From JAEZFI01 sp044508215 (GTDB taxonomy: Bacteria > Actinomycetota > Acidimicrobiia > Acidimicrobiales > Microtrichaceae), in assembly GCA_044508215.1 (NCBI GenBank), contig JBIQID010000120.1, forward strand, positions 1 to 9,640: a stretch of 9,640 bases of DNA. Direction: 5' to 3'. The position numbers and the translations under genes were made by a program. Every line of letters begins with the position of its first letter. Position 1 is the stretch's first letter. Positions 5,389 to 9,640 of this stretch are shown in pieces. The notes beneath the pieces are model-generated. The model was not told the DNA's origin, did not search any database, and saw only the letters and a list, made by a program, of their open reading frames with translations.

Positions 5389-6245
5389 GCTCGCTGCTCG
5401 AGGCGATCGACACCGCCGTCTCCTCTCCCCTGTTCCGGCGGGCCACGCTCCAAGCGGTGCTGGTCGGCGCGATCGGAGGGGCGGTCGGCGTGCACATCGC
5501 GCTGCGTCGCCTGTCGTTCACCACGATGGCCCTCACCCACGCCACGTTCCCCGGCGTGGTCCTGGCATCGATCCTCGGGTGGCAGCTCGTCGCCGGGTCG
5601 GCGCTGTTCGGGGTGCTCGTGGTGCTGACCCTCGGCGCGCTCGGCCGCGTGCGGGATCTCGACCAGTCGAACGCCACGGGCGTGGTCCTGGCCGGGAGCG
5701 TCGCGCTGGGCGTCGTGCTCGCCAGCACGCAGGACGGGTTCACCAGGGACCTCACCGCCTTCCTCGCGGGATCGGTGCTCGGCACCACGCGCTCCGACCT
5801 GCTGACCACCACGGTGTGGGGTCTGGGCCTCGTCGCCGTGCTGGCGGCGCTGCACCGCCCGCTGGTCGTGACCGCGTTCGACCCGATGGGAGCCCGCGCC
5901 GCCGGCATGGCGGTCGAGGCGGTCGACCTGATCGTCCTCGCGATCGTGATGGTGGCCGTGGCCGTGATGGTGCCCACCGTCGGCACCATCCTCGCGGTGT
6001 CCCTCCTCGTGGCGCCGGCCGCCACGACGCTGATGTGGACCGACCGGATCGCCGTCGCCGCGGTGGCCGCACCCCTCCTCGGAGCTGGGTGCGGCGCCAC
6101 CGGCGTGGTGATCGGCCTCTGGGCCGGCACAGCGGCCGGGGCGAGCATCGCCGTGGTGTGCGGCGCGGTGTTGGGCACCTCGGTGGCGGTTCGACCTCTG
6201 GTCGAGCGGGTGCGGACCCGGCCACCGCAGGGGGTCGCAGGATGA
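5385..6245 (+). CDS. Metal ABC transporter permease 2 (ABC-3 family, ZnuB-like)
   Basis: A 286-aa second ABC-3 family membrane protein. Equivalent motifs occur in the same order as in permease 1: IALRRLSFTTMALTHATFPG (38-57), TAFDPMGARAAGM (163-175) and VGTILAVSLLVAPAATT (199-215). The LxH-TFPG core is conserved and hydrophobic segments cover about 22-270, ending in a short basic tail. It is clearly a paralogue of permease 1 but diverged along most of its length, so the duplication is old. The start is GTG at 5385 in a GTGA overlap with the previous stop; longer in-frame starts from about 5169 would run far into permease 1 and encode non-membrane sequence. It probably forms the other half of a heterodimeric channel. 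Its stop overlaps the MFS start as ATGA. Confidence 0.92.
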   Translation: MSSLLEAIDTAVSSPLFRRATLQAVLVGAIGGAVGVHIALRRLSFTTMALTHATFPGVVLASILGWQLVAGSALFGVLVVLTLGALGRVRDLDQSNATGVVLAGSVALGVVLASTQDGFTRDLTAFLAGSVLGTTRSDLLTTTVWGLGLVAVLAALHRPLVVTAFDPMGARAAGMAVEAVDLIVLAIVMVAVAVMVPTVGTILAVSLLVAPAATTLMWTDRIAVAAVAAPLLGAGCGATGVVIGLWAGTAAGASIAVVCGAVLGTSVAVRPLVERVRTRPPQGVAG

Positions 6246-7840
6246 CCCTCGACCCGGAGAAGATCCATGCGCGCCGCTGGTGGACGTTGGGTGTGCTCTG
6301 CCTCAGCCTGGTGCTGATCGTCGCGGGCAACTCGTCGCTCAACGTCGCGCTGCCGGACATCTCGACGCGCCTCGGGTCGAGCCCCAGCTCCCTCCAGTGG
6401 ATCGTGGACGTCTACGGCCTCGTCTTCGCGGGGCTGCTGCTGCCGGCGGGCGCGCTGGCGGACCGCTTCGGTCGCAAGACGGCGCTGCAGGGCGGCCTCG
6501 TGGTGTTCGCCGGTGCGGCGCTCGTGGCGTCGTTCGGCTCGGAGACGTGGCACCTCGTCACCGCCCGGGCCGCCATGGGGGTCGGCGCGGCGTTCATCAT
6601 GCCGGGGACGCTGTCGGTGCTCTCCAACGTGTTCCACGATCCCGGCGAGCGGCGCAAGGCGATCTCGATCTGGGCCGGGTTCGCCGGACTCGGTGGCGCC
6701 GTCGGCACGGTGGTGTCAGGGCTGTTGCTCGAGCACTACACGTGGGCGTCGACGTTCCTGGTCAACGCCCCCATCGCCGCGGTGGCGCTCATCGCAGGCC
6801 TGTGGCTGGTTCCGAACTCGTCCGATCCACGCGAGGCCCGCTTGGATCCGGTGGGGGCGATCCTCGCCGTGGCGGGGTTGGGCGCGCTGCTCTACGCCAT
6901 CATCGAGGGGCCGCTACTCGGCTGGCTGAGCGCCGAGACCCTGGGACTCTTCGCCGTGGCCGCGGCATTCCTCGCCGTCTTCGTGTGGTGGGAGCTGCGC
7001 AGCGACCATCCGATGCTGGACGTGCGGCTGTTCAAGGTGCGGGCGTTCGCGATCGGGTCGTCGACGATCACGTTGCAGTACATGGCCATGTTCGGCGTGT
7101 TCTTCACGATGGCCCAGTACCTGCAGCTGGCGCACGGGTACACAGCGCTGGAGACCGCGTTCATCGCTCTCCCCATCGGCGTCTTCGCGATGATCGGCGC
7201 GCCCCTCAGCGCCCGGAACGTCTCGCGGTTCGGACCACGGCTGGTCGTGGGCACGGGGTTGTTGGTGTCGGGTTCCGGCCTGACGCTCCTCGCGCTGACC
7301 TCGAGCTCGACGGTGTCGGTGCTCGTGCTCATCGCCGGCTTCTCACTGATCGGCCTCGGCAACGGGCAGACCACGGCGCCGTCCACCACGTTGATCATGG
7401 GGGCCGTCCCGCGCGCGAAGTCGGGCGTCGGCTCTGCCGTGAACGACCTGTCGCGGGAGATGGGCGGCGCCCTCGGCATCGCTGTCCTGGGCTCCATCCT
7501 CGCCTCGCTCTACCGGACCGGGATCGCCGATCGGCTTGCCGGCCTGCCCGACGCGTTGCGTGAGCGGGCCGGCGACTCGATCGTGGCCACCTTCGAAGCT
7601 GCTGAGGCGGTCGGCAGTGACGGTGACCGTGGCACTGCCGCCTTCATGGTGCGGCAGGCGCAGGATGCGTTCAGCGACGCCTTCGGGCGCACCATGCTGC
7701 TGGCGGCGCTGGTGATCTTCGTGAACTCGGCGATCGTGTGGAGCCTGCAGGGACGCCACCGCAGCGCGTTCGCGCCGGTCCCCGCCGAGCGGTCAGCAGC
7801 GCCAACCGGCGAAGGACCCGAGGCGGCCAGCTCCCTCTGA
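6242..7840 (+). CDS. DHA2-type MFS transporter (EmrB/QacA family, 14 TM)
   Basis: A 532-aa membrane antiporter-like protein, the length expected for 14-helix drug:H+ antiporters. Seen motifs: NSSLNVALPDI in helix 1 (30-40), LQWIVDVYGL (51-60), motif A GALADRFGRK (70-79) in the 2-3 loop, the helix-4 R-A-A-M-G region (109-113), and a motif C-like glycine-rich helix 5 GLGGAVGTVVSG (149-160). A second motif-A-like loop occurs at ARNVSRFGPR (324-333). The C-terminal 30 residues are a hydrophilic tail. The substrate is unknown; family members export drugs, dyes, antibiotics or siderophores using the proton gradient. Its ATG overlaps the permease 2 stop as ATGA, so it appears to be the last gene of the zinc-uptake operon, which is unusual. 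Either the pair handles a shared ligand such as a zinc chelate, or the association is incidental. Confidence 0.9.
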   Translation: MTLDPEKIHARRWWTLGVLCLSLVLIVAGNSSLNVALPDISTRLGSSPSSLQWIVDVYGLVFAGLLLPAGALADRFGRKTALQGGLVVFAGAALVASFGSETWHLVTARAAMGVGAAFIMPGTLSVLSNVFHDPGERRKAISIWAGFAGLGGAVGTVVSGLLLEHYTWASTFLVNAPIAAVALIAGLWLVPNSSDPREARLDPVGAILAVAGLGALLYAIIEGPLLGWLSAETLGLFAVAAAFLAVFVWWELRSDHPMLDVRLFKVRAFAIGSSTITLQYMAMFGVFFTMAQYLQLAHGYTALETAFIALPIGVFAMIGAPLSARNVSRFGPRLVVGTGLLVSGSGLTLLALTSSSTVSVLVLIAGFSLIGLGNGQTTAPSTTLIMGAVPRAKSGVGSAVNDLSREMGGALGIAVLGSILASLYRTGIADRLAGLPDALRERAGDSIVATFEAAEAVGSDGDRGTAAFMVRQAQDAFSDAFGRTMLLAALVIFVNSAIVWSLQGRHRSAFAPVPAERSAAPTGEGPEAASSL

Positions 7841-7870
7841 CGGGGACACTTCTACCGATAGCGTGCCCCG
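7841..7870. terminator. Stem-loop directly after the zinc operon
   Basis: CGGGGACAC (7841-7849) pairs with GTGCCCCG (7863-7870) with one bulged A and a 13-nt loop. It begins immediately after the MFS stop codon. No T-run follows, so intrinsic termination is plausible only as the U-less type reported for high-GC bacteria. The remaining bases to 7955 show no gene; a TAGCGT box at 7859-7864 has no start codon at the right distance. Confidence 0.4.
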
Positions 7871-7955
7871 GTTCGTCGCCACCCGGCCGCCGACCGGATG
7901 GAGGCAGACCGAGGTGAGGTTGGCGGGCAAGGGCCCTGATCGTGGCCCAGCTGGG

Positions 7956-8519
7956 CTATCGACCCTCCGGGTTGAGTTCGTCAATGTCCGTGACGTTGAC
8001 GAAGGTGGCGCGAACCCGGTCGAGTACCCCACTGTCTTCTGTCCACACCAGCCAGAACGAGCTATCGATTACAGCGAGCGAGAGGAGCGGCGATCCATCG
8101 GGCAGGTATCCAGTGAAGCGGCCGTCGATGATCTGGTGGCACGTCGCAGCGAGCGTGCGCATCTCTGCGGCCGTGATCGGCAGCCCGCCCGGCCGGAAGG
8201 TCTGTTCCTCGACTCCCACACCCTCGGACCACACGTTCGTCACGTCGCAGAGGAAATTGGCATCTCGAAGGACCCAATCGAGGTGTTCCCACTCGCCGAC
8301 GGCAGCTAGGACCTCCCCAAGATCGAAGCCCAGCCAGCCGTCACCCCCTTGAGCCCCGATGCGAACTCCTGCCACCTGGAAATCGTGGCAGATAATCCAC
8401 GTCGAGCAGCGGAACCTCGGTAGGCCCTGATTCGGTGACGGCCACCGAGGGCCGAAGAGGGCGAATGAACCGATAATGACGTTGGCCGCAGCGTGGGGGC
8501 CGCGGTACCGGTGGCTCAC
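7956..8519 (-). CDS. Hypothetical protein, 187 aa, unrecognised family
   Basis: I do not recognise this family. The GTG at 8519 is chosen because it forms a 4-nt GTGA overlap with the stop of the upstream gene; an upstream ATG at 8543 would overlap it by 28 nt. The protein has no signal peptide and no membrane helix. It is rich in aromatic residues: FALFGPRW near the N-terminus, GWLGFDLGEVLAAVGEWEHLDWVL (61-84), and IDSSFWLVWTEDS (151-163). A Gly-Tyr-Leu-Pro-Asp-Gly turn (137-142) followed by alternating hydrophobic strands suggests an alpha/beta cytoplasmic protein. GC content is clearly lower than in the zinc operon (about 60% in a sampled 60-base line against about 73%). It is the second gene of a two-gene unit, so its role is likely linked to the Cys-rich partner; no function is claimed. 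Confidence 0.7.
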   Translation of the reverse strand: MSHRYRGPHAAANVIIGSFALFGPRWPSPNQGLPRFRCSTWIICHDFQVAGVRIGAQGGDGWLGFDLGEVLAAVGEWEHLDWVLRDANFLCDVTNVWSEGVGVEEQTFRPGGLPITAAEMRTLAATCHQIIDGRFTGYLPDGSPLLSLAVIDSSFWLVWTEDSGVLDRVRATFVNVTDIDELNPEGR

Positions 8520-8848
8520 TCGGAGGCTTCGACCTGCCACCACTTCTCGGTCAGCAGACTCTGCGGAATCTCATTGCTCTCATGTTCAAGCCCGAGAGCG
8601 TCGAGCCGGTCGTACCACTCGTCCCTGAGCGATTCCGGGAGCCGTGCCCCGCACCAGGGGCAGTAGTCGATTCTTATCGACGACTCCCCGCCGTCGTGGA
8701 TGATGATCCCGAACTCCCGAAACTTCGGGAGATAGCTCACCAGACAGTCGGGACAGTCGTAGCGGTTCGGGTGCTGCTCACACTCGTACCCGACGGCTTC
8801 GCTCAGACGGTCGCAGCAGAACGGCGGCACGCTCACACGCTCGGGCAT
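8516..8848 (-). CDS. Small Cys-rich putative zinc-binding protein, DUF6980-like
   Basis: A 110-aa cytoplasmic protein with conserved-looking blocks: FCCDRL (10-15), YDCPDCLVSYLPKFREFGIIIHDGG (30-54), IDYCPWCGARLPESLRDEWYDRLDALG (60-86) and a terminal EKWW. Cys32/Cys35 and Cys63/Cys66 are two CxxC pairs, with Cys11, Cys12, Cys23 and His26 as further possible ligands, so a zinc-ribbon-like fold is likely. From memory the pattern matches the family called DUF6980; the family function is unknown to me. ATG at 8848 is preferred because a TACGGT box lies 6 nt upstream and GGTGA sits at ribosome-binding distance; ATG at 8881 would add 11 residues with no such signals. Its stop overlaps the next gene as GTGA, so the two are coupled. 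Local GC falls to about 55%, suggesting recent transfer. A role in toxin-immunity or defence loci is only a guess. Confidence 0.75.
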   Translation of the reverse strand: MPERVSVPPFCCDRLSEAVGYECEQHPNRYDCPDCLVSYLPKFREFGIIIHDGGESSIRIDYCPWCGARLPESLRDEWYDRLDALGLEHESNEIPQSLLTEKWWQVEASE

Positions 8849-9182
8849 TCGTTCACCGTAGTTACGAGCGACAGCGGCCATTCAAAGTCGGTCGAAGGAC
8901 CTCTCGCCGAAAGTCAATCCCTTGGCCGACGCCGGGCGGAAGAGGGCAGCTGATCGGGTAGTGAGGTTGGCCAGGGCGGTGATCCCTTCAACCCATCCTC
9001 ACGGCACATCGGATCGACCCCGGACCCTCTGCACCCGGACGCGCAGGTGCGCCCGACGGCGGCAGTTGCCGTGGGCGTGGTGGTGGATGTGCTCTGTTCC
9101 GCTGGTGGGGGTGACCGGTGTCTGGCCTCTGGAGTGGGTGCCGGTCAGGGAGTTGCTCGGGTGGGGAGGTGGTTGGCCTGCC
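8849..9182. other. Stretch with no recognisable gene
   Basis: About 330 bp between the start of the Cys-rich gene and the end of the HNH gene. Apart from the -10 box at 8855-8860, I see no convincing gene, RNA or attachment site. Open frames on both strands give low-complexity Arg/Trp/Gly-rich translations typical of antisense GC-rich DNA. A short inverted repeat GCACC/GGTGC (about 9030-9050) is too weak to call. The return to high GC marks the right boundary of the lower-GC cassette. Confidence 0.5.
8855..8860 (-). promoter_or_regulatory. Possible -10 element for the two-gene cassette
   Basis: TACGGT on the minus strand (8860 down to 8855) is followed by 6 nt and then ATG at 8848. The layout is close to the TANNNT-7nt-start seen at three other genes in the window and is the main reason for choosing this start. 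A weak GGTGA ribosome site overlaps it, so leaderless and leadered expression cannot be separated. Confidence 0.4.
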
Positions 9183-9640
9183 TCAGGCGATGAGGAGGCC
9201 TGGTGGTGGTCGGGAGTGGAGCTCGTCGCCGAAGGGGGTGGCCCAGGTGTAGGTGAGGTCGGGGTTGGCGACCAGGGTCCAGCCTCGGCGGTGGGTGACG
9301 CCGTGGTGGTAGCGGCACAAGGGGAGAAGGTTGATCAGATCGGTCCGTCCGCCGCGCTCCCATTCGATGCTTCCCTGATCGAGCGGGCCGGCTTCGCCTC
9401 AGGCTCGCCTCGCTGGCGCTCGGCTTCTTCGAGCTCCGCCACCCGCTCGTGTGGATGTCGCAGCGGTGGGTGGGAACGTCGCAGCCGGGGAAGGCGCAGG
9501 TGCCGTTGTGGCGGTAGAGGAGTGCTCGGCGTTGGGCTCGGTTGGCGTAGCGGGACGAGCGGCCCAAGTCGAGAGGGACGCCCAAGTCGTTGGCGAGGAG
9601 GGCTGCGAACTCGGCGTTGCAGGCGAGGAACTCCATGAGC
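9183..9640 (-). pseudogene. DUF222/HNH endonuclease, C-terminal part, split and frameshifted by an insert
   Basis: The gene enters from the right edge, so the N-terminal DUF222 part is outside. The first visible frame reads LACNAEFAALLANDLGVPLD, then ANRAQRRALLYRHNGTCAFPGC and CDIH (ending at 9451), the standard lead into the HNH core of actinobacterial DUF222 proteins. The expected continuation, HxxxWxxGGxT, is missing there. It reappears in another frame after 79 nt as SIEWERGGRTDLINLLPLCR, then YHHGVTHRRGWTL, and runs through to a TGA at 9183-9185. Joining the two gives an almost complete HNH domain lacking only the second His of the HH pair. In the original frame translation instead runs on through unrelated Arg/Pro-rich sequence to about 9145. 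The nuclease is therefore probably inactive unless the frame is restored. An assembly or sequencing error is unlikely to add 70 structured bases. Confidence 0.8.
9380..9449. mobile_element. Candidate miniature inverted-repeat element (about 70 bp) inside the HNH gene
   Basis: The insert that splits the HNH core starts with CGAGCGGG (9380-9387) and ends with its exact reverse complement CCCGCTCG (9442-9449). Pairing extends by a few more bases (CCGGC against GTGGC read inward) with a mismatch. The interior has further partial palindromes such as GGCTTCGCC and GGCTCGCCTCGCTGGCGCTCGGC, so it can fold into a branched hairpin. On the minus strand two of three frames are open through it. Between conserved codons (9451 and 9371) lie 79 nt, so a few flanking bases also differ; no clear target duplication is seen. 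It is too short to encode a transposase, so it would need one supplied elsewhere, as MITEs and REP elements do. Confidence 0.5.

Noticed and set aside
5300..6637. 445-codon minus-strand frame
   Set aside because: It is antisense to the permease 2 and MFS genes, with a Thr/Arg/Pro-rich translation and no domain.
6280..7563. 427-codon plus-strand frame
   Set aside because: It is a shifted frame within the MFS gene; the MFS frame carries the helices and motif A.
7863..8352. Plus-strand open frames opposite the 187-aa gene
   Set aside because: They are antisense to a gene coupled by GTGA to its upstream partner. The TAGCGT box at 7859-7864 has no start codon 7 nt downstream.
8882..9182. tRNA or attachment site between the cassette and the HNH gene
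   Set aside because: I found no cloverleaf arms, no T-loop consensus and no direct repeat shared with the other side of the cassette.
9372..9450. Programmed frameshift or intein/intron in the HNH gene
   Set aside because: 79 nt is far too short for an intein or group I/II intron, and no slippery sequence is seen at the junction.
8922..9638. 238-codon plus-strand frame
   Set aside because: It is antisense to recognisable HNH blocks; its translation is Trp/Gly/Arg-rich.

Overview
This is a GC-rich bacterial chromosomal window. GTG starts are frequent, intergenic gaps are very short, and several genes appear to be expressed from leaderless transcripts. With a DUF222-type HNH gene at the right edge, this suggests an actinobacterium. 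A lineage such as Acidimicrobiia is possible, but the window alone cannot settle it.

Left part (1-2213). The C-terminal half of an endonuclease/exonuclease/phosphatase-fold protein runs in from the left edge and converges on a DtxR/MntR-family metal-dependent repressor (448-1107, minus). A 62-bp divergent gap separates the repressor from an orphan ABC ATPase of the iron-importer (FbpC-like) type with a TOBE tail (1170-2213, plus). No permease or binding protein for this ATPase is in the window.

Centre (2225-7840). A SmtB-type ArsR regulator (minus) is divergent from a five-gene zinc operon. The operon encodes a ZnuA-like lipoprotein with a long His-rich loop, a ZnuC-like ATPase with a His-rich tail, two ABC-3 family permeases, and a DHA2-type MFS exporter. 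All four junctions inside the operon are 4-nt ATGA/GTGA stop-start overlaps, so the exporter seems translationally coupled to the importer. The divergent gap holds a -10 element exactly 7 nt before the lipoprotein GTG and a perfect 12-bp palindrome just upstream of it. The ArsR protein shows the D-x-H...H-x-x-E zinc site of SmtB. The likely picture is zinc homeostasis, with a metal sensor controlling the uptake operon.

Right part (7841-9640). Two small minus-strand genes of visibly lower GC (a Cys-rich DUF6980-like protein and an unrecognised 187-aa protein) overlap by GTGA and look like an acquired two-gene cassette. After about 330 bp with no recognisable gene comes the C-terminal part of a DUF222/HNH endonuclease gene. 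Its HNH core is split and frameshifted by a roughly 70-79 bp insert whose ends are inverted repeats, probably a miniature palindromic element.

Main points of interest are the repeated TANNNT-7nt-start architecture, the SmtB-like sensor placed on a zinc-uptake operon, the exporter coupled to the importer, and the small element inside the HNH gene.
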